A DNA stretch of 64,000 nt. Origin: an uncultured delta proteobacterium. GTDB taxonomy: Bacteria > Desulfobacterota > Desulfobulbia > Desulfobulbales > Desulfocapsaceae. The notes below the pieces were generated by a model that worked only from the letters and a program-made list of their open reading frames with translations, ran no database searches and was not told the origin of the DNA. The position numbers were made by a program, and so were the translations under genes. The stretch spans positions 25,262 through 89,261 of the forward strand of contig CAIUQR010000024.1 in assembly GCA_903901335.1 (NCBI GenBank). Reading direction: 5' to 3'. Below, piece by piece: positions 56,577 through 64,000 of the stretch (positions within the stretch are counted from its first letter, which is position 1; each line of letters begins with the position of its first letter).

Positions 56577-57356
56577 CTATAGGGGGATCACATCAAGAGC
56601 CTCTTGAATATGGTCGCAGAAAATCTCACCGATACATGCCATGCCGCCTATCCCATCCTGGATTGTTTCAACTGTGATTCCAGTATCATGGAGTCGTGAG
56701 CGCCAGGAATCTTTTTCCTCGCTCATTAGATCGTGGTGGTAATGCACTCCCGCTACGAGGAGGAAGGGAATCAAAAAAGCCTTCTTGAATCCTGCTGCAG
56801 ATATCTCTGCAATCAGGCCTTCCGATGGAGGAAAGTGCTCCACTGCACCCACAAAAATCCGGTTGCCGAACATCTGCCTGAGCGTTTGCTGCAAGGCCGG
56901 ATAGGCGGTCCAGGCGGGATGATCCGTCCCGTGACCAATAAGGAGAATGGCCTTCTCCGGATTGGCTCGGATGATCGGCTCCAGACATCTGCCGACACGA
57001 ATATGGTCGTCCGGTGAGGTCAAGAGCGGCATCCCGATCGAGGTGCGGATCTCTTCATCCCGGATCTCACGGAGAAGTCGGAAAAATTCATGCCCGCCGA
57101 TGAGGTGAACGGATTGGACCACGGCCCAATTGTGTCCCCGGGCCTGCAGCTCCCGCAGAATTTCATGCGGATGTTTGATGGTTTTCTCCTGCTTTCCCTG
57201 CATCAACCCCTTGACCATTCGCGAAGAATAGGCCCAGTGGATTTCATGTCCATCGAAGGCCTTTTTGACCAGCGTATCAATGATCTTGTAGGTGGCCTCT
57301 GCCCGTGTGGTTGTGCCGAATACGGCCATGACGATCGGGATTTGCTTTTTTTCCAT
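56577..57356 (-). CDS. cbiK: Sirohydrochlorin cobaltochelatase CbiK
   Basis: A 259-residue type II chelatase that inserts Co2+ into sirohydrochlorin in the anaerobic cobalamin pathway. The catalytic His142 occurs in LLIGHGTDHPAW, and His205 in VAGVHYHHDL, with further His207 and His208. No signal peptide is seen, so this is the cytoplasmic form rather than the exported paralogue known in Desulfovibrio. It stands alone on the minus strand. The upstream AGTCACTTA palindrome may be part of its control. Iron or nickel insertion is an alternative activity of the fold. Confidence 0.9.
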   Translation of the reverse strand: MEKKQIPIVMAVFGTTTRAEATYKIIDTLVKKAFDGHEIHWAYSSRMVKGLMQGKQEKTIKHPHEILRELQARGHNWAVVQSVHLIGGHEFFRLLREIRDEEIRTSIGMPLLTSPDDHIRVGRCLEPIIRANPEKAILLIGHGTDHPAWTAYPALQQTLRQMFGNRIFVGAVEHFPPSEGLIAEISAAGFKKAFLIPFLLVAGVHYHHDLMSEEKDSWRSRLHDTGITVETIQDGIGGMACIGEIFCDHIQEALDVIPL

Positions 57357-57371
57357 GTCGTTTTATTGTTT

Positions 57372-57425
57372 AGTCACTTACAAAAACGTTGCAGGTTTTT
57401 TGCGAAGATTTTTTGATAAGTGACT
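57372..57425. repeat. Inverted repeat upstream of cbiK
   Basis: AGTCACTTA (57372-57380) and TAAGTGACT (57417-57425) are exact complements, 36 bp apart, just upstream of the cbiK start. A small CCCG-TTTAT-CGGG hairpin follows. They may be control or boundary elements. Confidence 0.5.
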
Positions 57426-57605
57426 TATCCCGTTTATCGGGGTTAGGGATACATTCTCTTTCTTCACCATCTTACACTTCATACAACAGCTTGTTGGAAA
57501 AGGCCATGGCAAGCTGCAGGCAGGGCGGGTGCAGAAGACATTTTCTTGTCATGCCCAAAAAACACATCCCTCGGTCTGTTGACACTACAGAAGAGGAGGA
57601 AAAAC

Positions 57606-57632
57606 ATGAATGTTTGGAACATATATGGATGA
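57606..57632 (+). other. Eight-codon upstream ORF with a strong ribosome site
   Basis: GAGGAGG (57593-57599) six bases before ATG 57606 gives MNVWNIYG followed by TGA. It ends ten bases before the possible ATG 57642 of the cytochrome gene. It is a candidate leader peptide or translation-coupling device, unless the strong site is for something unseen. Confidence 0.3.
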
Positions 57633-57686
57633 TACAGGAAAATGTGGTTTAACGGAATATCTATAAAATGGAGAAAAAATACGCGT

Positions 57687-58007
57687 ATGGAATCACCTTC
57701 AGCACATCGATTAGTACTCTCCGGTTTTCTTGCATGCTCGTTGCTCATCCTTGTAGCATGTGGTGCTCCTCCCGGCAATCCCGAGGATGGAAAGAAATGG
57801 TTTATGATGCACAACTGTTCCTCTTGTCATGGTCTCAATGGCGATGGAGGCAGAGCACCTGAAATAGCGGGGCTCGATATGGGATTTGGAAGCTTCCTCA
57901 GAAAACTTAGGACAACTGATGCGCCCATCATGCCCCCATTCCCCGAATCCAAGCTTTCAAAGCAGGATGCCGCTGATATTTACGCTTACCTGAAAAGCAA
58001 TAAATAG
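57687..58007 (+). CDS. Monohaem cytochrome c lipoprotein
   Basis: A single CSSCH haem motif follows a signal peptide with a lipobox (LILVACG), so it is a membrane-anchored periplasmic class I c-type cytochrome. The distal Met is likely in APIMPPFPES. From ATG 57687 (MESPSAHRLV) the protein is 106 residues; ATG 57642 would give 121 with a longer positively charged N-terminus. Neither has an ideal ribosome site. It may carry electrons between respiratory complexes. Confidence 0.85.
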   Translation: MESPSAHRLVLSGFLACSLLILVACGAPPGNPEDGKKWFMMHNCSSCHGLNGDGGRAPEIAGLDMGFGSFLRKLRTTDAPIMPPFPESKLSKQDAADIYAYLKSNK

Positions 58008-58075
58008 AGAAAGGGAAGGATGGTGAAGGAATTCAAACTCTGACAGGTTGCCTTTTGATGAGCGATAGGGATTTT

Positions 58076-58855
58076 ATGATTGAACTGCATTGCCGTAACA
58101 CGAGAGATGATAAACAGATACTGACGGAATTCAACGACCTGCGTTATTCCCATGCCTTTTTCAACCGGCATGGCGGAGAGGGCAGTGCCTCTTTCTCCAC
58201 CAGGAATATCAGTTTCGGGGTTGGAGATGAGGCTGTGGTTGTCAGAAAAAACAGGGAGCTGGTGAAGCAATCCTTGCAGCTCGATCATCTGGTCTCGGCA
58301 AGACAGGTGCATGGTGACGCGGTTTATTGCTATGCAGGGGAGTTGTCCGGAGAGGACGAGGTCGAAGGGGTTGATGCCCTGATAACGGACATCCCCGGTG
58401 CCGGTTTGATGATTCAACAGGCCGATTGCCAGGCGATCCTGCTTTTTGACCCGGCCCGTCCGGCAATCGCCGCGATCCATTGCGGCTGGCGAGGGAGTGT
58501 GGCCGGGATCATCGGCAAGACCATTGCCAGGATGGCTGAGTGCTTCGGCACCGATCCTGCTCATCTTCGGGCCGCCGTCAGCCCTTCGCTTGGGCCCTGT
58601 TGTGCCGAGTTTGTCAATTATCAAACGGAATTGCCGGCGGCCTTCCACAGGTTCCAGGTCAAAGATACGTATTTTGACTTCTGGGATATAACCAGGTGGC
58701 AGTTGCAGGAATGCGGGATCAACAGGGAGGCCATTGCCATCGCTGGTATCTGTACGGTCTGCACCCCGGATTATTTTTCCTATCGACGGGCCTGCCGTAA
58801 CGGGAACGGAAGGACCGGCCGCAACTGCTCTGTTATCGCCCTTCACCGGACATAA
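58076..58855 (+). CDS. pgeF: Polyphenol oxidase / peptidoglycan editing factor PgeF (YfiH)
   Basis: Copper or zinc-binding YfiH/PgeF family protein, 259 residues from ATG 58076, which has AGGG five bases upstream; in-frame starts at 58055 and 58058 also exist. Key residues: His in RQVHGDAVY, Cys in MIQQADCQAILLF, His in AIHCGWRGSV. The family has been assigned purine nucleoside phosphorylase, laccase-like and peptidoglycan editing roles in different bacteria. It follows the cytochrome gene by about 70 bp. Confidence 0.88.
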   Translation: MIELHCRNTRDDKQILTEFNDLRYSHAFFNRHGGEGSASFSTRNISFGVGDEAVVVRKNRELVKQSLQLDHLVSARQVHGDAVYCYAGELSGEDEVEGVDALITDIPGAGLMIQQADCQAILLFDPARPAIAAIHCGWRGSVAGIIGKTIARMAECFGTDPAHLRAAVSPSLGPCCAEFVNYQTELPAAFHRFQVKDTYFDFWDITRWQLQECGINREAIAIAGICTVCTPDYFSYRRACRNGNGRTGRNCSVIALHRT

Positions 58856-58885
58856 AATGATGATACTTCGATAAGGTAATCCGTT

Positions 58886-59560
58886 ATGCGACTCTTACTC
58901 GTGGAAGATGATAAAAAAATCGCCTCCTTTCTGGAAAAAGGATTACGGGAGTCCGGCTTTAACGTCGATGTCTGCTACGATGGCAGTGCAGGGCTGAGCC
59001 TGGCCTTGACCGAGGCCTTCGATGTCGCGGTCATCGATATCATGCTGCCCCTTCTGGATGGCTTGACGGTGATCGAAAAGATGCGCGATAACGCTGTTCA
59101 GACGCCAGTCCTGATCCTGAGTGCCAGGCAGTCTGTCGATGACCGGATACAGGGGTTGCAGAGAGGGGGCGATGATTATATGGTCAAACCGTTCTCCTTC
59201 AGTGAATTGCTGGCCAGGGTGCAGGCCCTGATCAGGCGGGACCGGAAAAACACCGGCTCGACCATCCTGGCCGTTGACTCCCTGCAGATGGATCTCTTGA
59301 AACATGAAGTGCACCGGGATGGGGTGAAGATCGAATTACCTGCCAAGGAATATGCATTACTCGAATATATGATGCGCAACCCGGAGGTCGTCCTCTCCAA
59401 GACCTCCATCCTGGAACGGGTCTACGATTACGCCTTCGATCCCCAGACCAATGTTGTCGATGTCCTGGTCTGCCGTCTGCGCAACAAGATCGATAAAGAC
59501 TATGAGCAGAAAATGATCCATACGGTCAGGGGAATGGGCTATGTCCTTCGGGCCCGGTAA
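58886..59560 (+). CDS. OmpR/CusR-family response regulator
   Basis: A 224-residue regulator with an N-terminal receiver (LLVEDDKKIASFLEKGL, phospho-acceptor Asp in VAVIDIMLPLLDG, Lys in YMVKPFS) and a C-terminal winged-helix DNA-binding domain (LPAKEYALLEYMMRN, then TNVVDVLVCRLRNKID). It most resembles the CusR/CzcR/PcoR metal-response group. It overlaps the sensor kinase by 20 bases. The operon target is unknown, since no metal efflux genes lie nearby. Confidence 0.92.
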   Translation: MRLLLVEDDKKIASFLEKGLRESGFNVDVCYDGSAGLSLALTEAFDVAVIDIMLPLLDGLTVIEKMRDNAVQTPVLILSARQSVDDRIQGLQRGGDDYMVKPFSFSELLARVQALIRRDRKNTGSTILAVDSLQMDLLKHEVHRDGVKIELPAKEYALLEYMMRNPEVVLSKTSILERVYDYAFDPQTNVVDVLVCRLRNKIDKDYEQKMIHTVRGMGYVLRAR

Positions 59561-60977
59561 GGAAGATTTCTCTCTTGCACGATGCAGGGCATCTCTGCCC
59601 TATTTCCTGATCGTGTGGCTGGGCATCATCCTGTTCCTCTTCTCCCTGTCTTTTCTCTTGAAGCGGCAGCTGCAGGAGTATGAACTCCAGGACGTTCGGA
59701 ACCGGCTGAATACCTATCTTGCCAACAATCCTGTTTCCGGTTTGAGCGATATATCCAGACAAAGAGAGGCGGGGGCCTTACAGGGGCTTTCCTTTATCCG
59801 TTTTGTCAAGGGTGGCGAACAGATCCTGCTGGCGGAGAGCAGTTCGGCGCAGGTTGATTTCCACCGGCTGGCAGGTCTTGACCCGGGGATATCGGGAGTC
59901 TGGATATCCCTGGCGGATCCGGAGAAGAATGGTCCGTGGACGATAGTCGCCAGGGCGGTCTCCGCTGGTATGAGCGTCCAGGCGGGGAAAGAGGAGGGGC
60001 AGTCCGGCTTTCTCTATAACCGGATACTGCATATCTGCAGGCTGGCCGCCTTCGGGGGAGGTCTTCTGGCCCTGGGACTGGCCTTAGCCTGTATCAAACG
60101 CAGTGTTGCTCCGATGAAAAAGGTCCGGGAAGATATTGCTGCTATCCTGGCTGACGGGAGGACCGGGCTCCTGTTGCCGGACGCTGCCGGCAAAGACCTG
60201 GTTGATCTCTATGGCCAGTTGAACCGACTTCTCCAGCATAACCGGAAGTTGATTGCCGAGATGCAGGCATCGCTCGACAACGTTGCCCATGATCTGCGGA
60301 CACCCATGACCAGATTACGGGCAGTGGCGGAATATGGCCTGCAGGCGGATACGGATCCGGAGCGACTCCGTGACGCATTATCGGATTGCCTGGAGGAATC
60401 GGAGCGGGTACTGTCCATGCTCAAAATTATGATGAGTGTTGCCGAGGCCGAATCCGGGACCATGCATCTGCAGAAGGAAAGGGTCGATCTGACGGCATCT
60501 CTCCTGGATGTGGTCTCGCTGTATGAATATGTGGCCGAGGAGAAAAAGATAGAGGTAGGATACGACCTGCAACCCGGCTTGTGGATACTGGCGGATCGGA
60601 CCCGTATGGCCCAGGTCTGGGCCAATCTGCTTGACAACAGTATTAAATACGGCAGAGAGGGCGGAAAGGTTGTGATCAGCTCCAGGCGTGACGGCGGGGA
60701 GGTCGTGATCGTTTTTGCCGATGACGGCATCGGCATTTCAAAAAGCGAGGTTCCTCGAATCTGGGAGAGACTCTACCGTGGCGACCGCAGCCGCACCCAA
60801 CCGGGCCTTGGCCTTGGCCTGAATTATGTCCAGGCGGTAGTTGAAGCCCATGGCGGGACGGTTGGTGTCGAGAGTGAGCTCCAGAAGGGATCCAGGTTCA
60901 GGGTGCGCCTGCAACACCATCAACCCGACCCTGAGTCCGAATCAATCAGGTTCAGATCACAGATTAAAGGGGCATGA
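59541..60977 (+). CDS. Sensor histidine kinase, CusS/heavy-metal type
   Basis: A 478-residue sensor kinase with two membrane helices (about 20-42 and 170-190), a short periplasmic part, HAMP-like linker, HisKA with the phospho-His in LDNVAHDLRTPMTRLRAVAE, and HATPase with WANLLDNSIKYG, FADDGIGIS and GLGLGLNYV. This profile matches CusS-like kinases. It is paired with the preceding response regulator. Its 3' end overlaps by 58 bases with the convergent EEP nuclease gene, so there is no terminator between them. Confidence 0.92.
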   Translation: MSFGPGKEDFSLARCRASLPYFLIVWLGIILFLFSLSFLLKRQLQEYELQDVRNRLNTYLANNPVSGLSDISRQREAGALQGLSFIRFVKGGEQILLAESSSAQVDFHRLAGLDPGISGVWISLADPEKNGPWTIVARAVSAGMSVQAGKEEGQSGFLYNRILHICRLAAFGGGLLALGLALACIKRSVAPMKKVREDIAAILADGRTGLLLPDAAGKDLVDLYGQLNRLLQHNRKLIAEMQASLDNVAHDLRTPMTRLRAVAEYGLQADTDPERLRDALSDCLEESERVLSMLKIMMSVAEAESGTMHLQKERVDLTASLLDVVSLYEYVAEEKKIEVGYDLQPGLWILADRTRMAQVWANLLDNSIKYGREGGKVVISSRRDGGEVVIVFADDGIGISKSEVPRIWERLYRGDRSRTQPGLGLGLNYVQAVVEAHGGTVGVESELQKGSRFRVRLQHHQPDPESESIRFRSQIKGA

Positions 60978-61675
60978 TCGGAAAGACGGATGTCGGGGAT
61001 CTGAAAATTCGTTACCTGCAGTTCATGACTATGGAGGATAAAATCAATCTGCCGGCGGGGGGAATGACTGGGATGTGAAGGGATGCTCGTGGTGTTGGCA
61101 TTCTGCAATCCGGTCGCGGCCAAAAATAATTCGAGTTCCCTGCTGCCCCAGAAGGTGTTGAAATCCCCCCCGATGATCACCGGCTTGGTCACGTTTTTGA
61201 CCAGATGGTGGAGACGCTCCAGCTGGTTCTGCCGGTGCCGGTATTTCAGGGAGAGATGGACGATAAAGAAGACGACCTTTTCCAGTTCCCCCTGGATGAC
61301 CAGGCGTTTTATCCCCTCATCGAAATAATGAAATGAATGGTGCAGGACGTTTTCTTTGGTGAGCAGGGCATTCGACTGCATCCTCAGGACCGGAACCCTG
61401 CAGGCTAGCGAATGGTCTGCATATTTGGTTTCAACGATAGGGGTATATCCCAGCCGTTCGGCGATGGTTCCTGCCTGGCAGGATTTTCCGGATCTATAAG
61501 AACCCGAATCGACTTCTAAAAGTCCAATGACATCCGGATCGATGGACTTGATGAAGGCGATAATCTGATCCAGATTATCCTGGGTATGTTTAAAAAAACC
61601 GGCATACGGCACGGGCAGGTGATATCTACCCTTGTGACCGGTTGCATAGCGGATATTATAGAGAAGAAAGCGCAT
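60920..61675 (-). CDS. Endonuclease/exonuclease/phosphatase (EEP) family protein
   Basis: A 251-residue EEP protein from ATG 61675 (MRFLLYNIRYATGHKG); ATG 61729 adds an implausible N-terminus. It shows the metal-binding sites LLYNIRY, VIGLLEVD, GGDFNTFWGS and the terminal DHAPLI. The family includes DNase I-like nucleases, sphingomyelinase-like phosphodiesterases and inositol phosphatases. The substrate is unknown; no signal peptide is seen. Divergent from hemC. Confidence 0.88.
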   Translation of the reverse strand: MRFLLYNIRYATGHKGRYHLPVPYAGFFKHTQDNLDQIIAFIKSIDPDVIGLLEVDSGSYRSGKSCQAGTIAERLGYTPIVETKYADHSLACRVPVLRMQSNALLTKENVLHHSFHYFDEGIKRLVIQGELEKVVFFIVHLSLKYRHRQNQLERLHHLVKNVTKPVIIGGDFNTFWGSRELELFLAATGLQNANTTSIPSHPSHSPRRQIDFILHSHELQVTNFQIPDIRLSDHAPLICDLNLIDSDSGSG

Positions 61676-61805
61676 GATGTACTCAACACAAAGGGAGCTA
61701 CGAGAGAAGAAAACAATGAAATTCTTCACTATGCTCTTATAATACCATACCGACAGACATTATAACCGATTTTACTGGTGTTCATTTTTTGGCAGGACAT
61801 TTTTT

Positions 61806-62741
61806 ATGACGATAATCAGAATAGGATCAAGAAAGAGCAGGCTGGCCATGTGGCAGACTGAGACAGTCGCGGCCAGACTGCAACAGCATGGTATTGAAAC
61901 GACCATCTGCAGTATGGAAACCACTGGTGACAGGATACTCGATACCACAATCGCCAAGATCGGCAGCAAAGGTGTCTTCACTGAGGAACTGGAGATACAG
62001 CTGGCAGGCGGCTTGACCGATATCGCCGTCCACAGCGCCAAGGACATGCAGTCGAACCTCCCGGCGGGCTTTGGCCTGATCGCCTTTACGGAACGGGAGC
62101 GGGTGAATGATGTCCTGATCAGTCTTGATCCCGGCCTTGATCTGGAGGATTCATCCCGGAAGATCAGGATCGGGACGTCGTCCGTCCGCCGGATTGCGCT
62201 GTTGAAACACTACTATCCCCATCTGAAAACGGTGGAAATGCGGGGAAACCTGCAGACCAGAATCGAGAAGATGAAAAAGGGCGCCTGCGATGCCCTGATG
62301 CTTGCCTACGCCGGGGTGAAACGGATGGAATATCAGGATATGATCGTCAAGATTTTTCCGGAAGCCGATTTTATCCCTCCCGTCGGCCAGGGGTGCATCG
62401 CAGTCGAGGCCTCGGATAATCTGCCGGAAGACAAAAAAAAGATGATCCGCGACTGTTTGAACAACAGAGAGAGCGAGATCTGTCTCCTTGCTGAACGAGC
62501 CTTCCTGAAAAAGCTGGAGGGCGGGTGTTCCATCCCTGCCTTTGCCCTGGCGATCCTTGCGGATGGACAGGTAACTCTGACAGGAGGCCTTGCCAGTCTG
62601 GACGGCAGGAAAATCCTGAAAAAATGTCTGACCGGACCGGAAGTATCAGCGGAGAAGCTGGGAGAAGAGCTGGGAAACTCTATCCTCGAAAACGGTGGCC
62701 GGGAGATGCTGGCCGAGATCCGGCGGAGCCAGGCCCGATAG
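61806..62741 (+). CDS. hemC: Porphobilinogen deaminase
   Basis: HemC polymerises four porphobilinogens into hydroxymethylbilane on the way to uroporphyrinogen III. The 311-residue protein has IRIGSRKSRLAMWQTE, KGVFTEELE, the active-site segment AVHSAKDMQSNLPAG, the arginine cluster GTSSVRRIALL and RGNLQTR, and the dipyrromethane Cys in EGGCSIPAFAL. Several positions differ from the commonest form (VHSLKDVPT reads VHSAKDMQS) but the catalytic Asp of the KD pair is kept. It precedes a change in base composition. No hemD follows in the window. Confidence 0.93.
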   Translation: MTIIRIGSRKSRLAMWQTETVAARLQQHGIETTICSMETTGDRILDTTIAKIGSKGVFTEELEIQLAGGLTDIAVHSAKDMQSNLPAGFGLIAFTERERVNDVLISLDPGLDLEDSSRKIRIGTSSVRRIALLKHYYPHLKTVEMRGNLQTRIEKMKKGACDALMLAYAGVKRMEYQDMIVKIFPEADFIPPVGQGCIAVEASDNLPEDKKKMIRDCLNNRESEICLLAERAFLKKLEGGCSIPAFALAILADGQVTLTGGLASLDGRKILKKCLTGPEVSAEKLGEELGNSILENGGREMLAEIRRSQAR

Positions 62742-63138
62742 GGATGTGTTCCCTGAGGGGCGGCATTTTTGCATCTGATAGTGACCTGGAAAGATGGTTT
62801 GATTGTGGCAATTCCTTTTAGAGGCTGGAAAAGAAAAGTATTTAAAGAGTCAAGGATTGGTGTTCTTGAAAGGGTTCTTTTGAGTATGTTTAAATCCGGG
62901 ATTTTTAGAAATCTGTTTCTTTTGAAGGATATCGAGCAAAGGTATATAAAATGATATCTGATCTTTATTATATAACACCCCAAGGTGAGTGTTATACAGA
63001 AACTTTTAATTACCTTTTTAGCCAGCCTATACTGCCAACCAGGCAGTATAGAAACTCACTCATCACTTCAGTACGCCCACTGAGAAAACAACCAATGGCG
63101 AAACATAGATTGGCTCGGGCAACGAGGATACAAGACAG
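62742..63138. other. AT-rich stretch with two perfect hairpins, probable region boundary
   Basis: About 400 bp after hemC where AT content rises. TATAACAC (62971-62978) with GTGTTATA (62989-62996), and CTATACTGCC (63027-63036) with GGCAGTATAG (63042-63051, five-base loop), are exact. A 61-codon frame at 62769-62954 has a TTG start and low support, so I do not call it. The hairpins may be transcription or mobility elements. Confidence 0.5.
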
Positions 63139-63774
63139 ATGAGTAGAAACAAATTCTCTGTAACCGACTCTGATGGGAAGGACAAGTCTCAGGAATTGGC
63201 AGACTTTGCCAAATTTATTGGTCTCGAATCCGCAGCATCCGGACGCTATAGCCTTCTATTGGTGCTCGCACTGTACGCCGGACTGAAATCAGGGCACCTC
63301 AATCCAGCGAAAGTGGTTCACGAAATCAATGCGTTAGAAGAACTTGGAGCGCCGAGCCAGCTAAAGGCGTCTGCTCCGTTTCGACATCCACCTTTGCAAG
63401 GATTATGGCATAAGCACTATTTGGAGGATGGCCTGAGTGCTATGGCTATCAATTTAAAAAAAGGAATTCTTAAATTTGGCATACCTTTTGTTGAGCAACG
63501 TATTCTCGAAGCAGAAGCGTCAGGCCAAAAACGCTATGTCTCGCCAGAAGATGTCAAATTGATTGCGAACGATGTTGTGCACGGGAATTGGGTACGGCTT
63601 GGCAATGCTGCTGCGTTGACGGGCGAATGGATTGTCTACGCACAATATCAAGGAGCCAACTACTACCTGTGCCTCGGTAAGCATGATAGTGGAGACCAAA
63701 ATCTTCGGATGCAGATTGACACTTTGTGCTGCCAGGAGTTCCCGTTTTTAACGAGTATACTAAACAATGCATGA
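63139..63774 (+). CDS. Hypothetical protein, 211 residues, in accessory DNA
   Basis: A soluble 211-residue protein beginning MSRNKFSVTDSDGKDKSQEL, with an N-terminal helical part (SLLLVLALYAGLKSG) and a C-terminal section with WIVYAQYQGANYYLCLGKHD. No signal peptide. Codon use and AT content differ from hemC and earlier genes, suggesting recent gain. I do not recognise a family. It is followed after about 50 bp by a weak attC-like structure. Confidence 0.6.
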   Translation: MSRNKFSVTDSDGKDKSQELADFAKFIGLESAASGRYSLLLVLALYAGLKSGHLNPAKVVHEINALEELGAPSQLKASAPFRHPPLQGLWHKHYLEDGLSAMAINLKKGILKFGIPFVEQRILEAEASGQKRYVSPEDVKLIANDVVHGNWVRLGNAAALTGEWIVYAQYQGANYYLCLGKHDSGDQNLRMQIDTLCCQEFPFLTSILNNA

Positions 63775-63823
63775 TGACTAAAGTCTTCGCCCAAATACAA
63801 GTAACTACTCATCGGCGCGGCGG

Positions 63824-63889
63824 GTCTAACCACCCGGATTCAAACGGATCCAGCAAACTGCGCGGGTCCGGTGAGGCGGAACGTTGAGC
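63824..63889 (+). repeat. attC-like (integron cassette recombination) site, weak candidate
   Basis: 66 bp bounded by GTCTAAC (63824-63830, form RYYYAAC) and GTTGAGC (63883-63889, form GTTRRRY), with internal pairing CACCCGGA with TCCGGTG. This fits the size and ends of integron attC sites, but the internal arms pair poorly, and no second attC or integrase is seen. Confidence 0.3.
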
Positions 63890-64000
63890 CTGTAGGAAAA
63901 GGTAAAAAAGCATAGGAAAATCGGCCATTTTCTAGTATAATATACTGAAATATTAGGGAATAAACCGCTTAACCATTGATAGGGGGAATTCCGGTGGCCA

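Noticed and set aside
62769..62954. 61-codon frame after hemC.
   Set aside because: TTG start without ribosome site, in an AT-rich unstructured stretch; not enough support.
63994..64000. GTG at the window end with GGGGG upstream as start of a new gene.
   Set aside because: Only seven bases of possible coding sequence are visible, so no product can be judged.

Overview
The window looks like chromosomal DNA of an anaerobic Desulfobacterota bacterium, perhaps a Desulfobulbales member. This is inferred from gene content: a CbiK cobalt chelatase, two PrkA-like kinases with YeaH and SpoVR partners, a class II histone-deacetylase homologue, a liv uptake operon and sigma-54 control. No 16S gene is present to confirm it. 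I recognised no tRNA, rRNA or CRISPR array. Base composition is fairly even up to about 62.7 kb, after which the DNA is AT-richer and looks like accessory sequence.

Layout. 1-4.5 kb (minus): a three-domain GH18-like/CE4/GT2 polysaccharide enzyme followed by a GH26 glycosidase cut by the window edge. 4.7-13 kb (plus): prmA, then pyk-hutU-hutI-hutG-hutH, which takes histidine to glutamate and formamide. A 142-bp palindromic element flanked by TA dinucleotides sits exactly at the hutU stop codon. 13.0-15.8 kb: a cobalamin riboswitch, a terminator, a 46-residue ORF and an SbmA/BacA-type ABC transporter, together pointing to corrinoid uptake. 16-20.6 kb: a PhnD-like hybrid histidine kinase coupled to a REC-HD-GYP regulator. 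20.7-24.7 kb: an NRDE protein, a GH17-GT2 beta-glucan synthase and a lipoprotein. 24.8-27 kb (minus): a VTT membrane protein, tatA and an orphan ORF. 27.1-34 kb: a gene remnant, a LysR regulator and livJHMGF. 34-39 kb (minus): a GAF sigma-54 activator and a GAF adenylate cyclase, with a possible sigma-54 promoter between them. 39.4-43.6 kb: glpD, an ArsB/NhaD permease and rpoH. 44-52 kb: a small conserved-looking ORF, then prkA1-yeaH-spoVR-prkA2. 52.4-62.7 kb: a gamma-glutamylcyclotransferase-like gene overlapping a hydantoinase/oxoprolinase gene, an HDAC homologue, a BamE-like secreted protein, cbiK, a cytochrome c lipoprotein, pgeF, a CusRS-like pair, an EEP nuclease and hemC. 62.7-64 kb: hairpins, an unrecognised 211-residue ORF and a weak attC-like site.

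How it fits together. Several units serve nutrient capture and stress adaptation: branched-chain amino acid uptake, histidine breakdown, corrinoid uptake under riboswitch control, the PrkA/YeaH/SpoVR starvation module and a heat-shock sigma factor. Two membrane glycosyltransferases fused to glycosidase-like domains suggest two exopolysaccharide systems, and the HD-GYP protein and adenylate cyclase suggest second-messenger control. The most interesting points are the riboswitch-ORF-transporter unit, the TA-flanked palindrome in the hut operon, the degenerate GH18 active site, the paired PrkA kinases, and the possible sigma-54 promoter with upstream palindromes before a 64-residue ORF.
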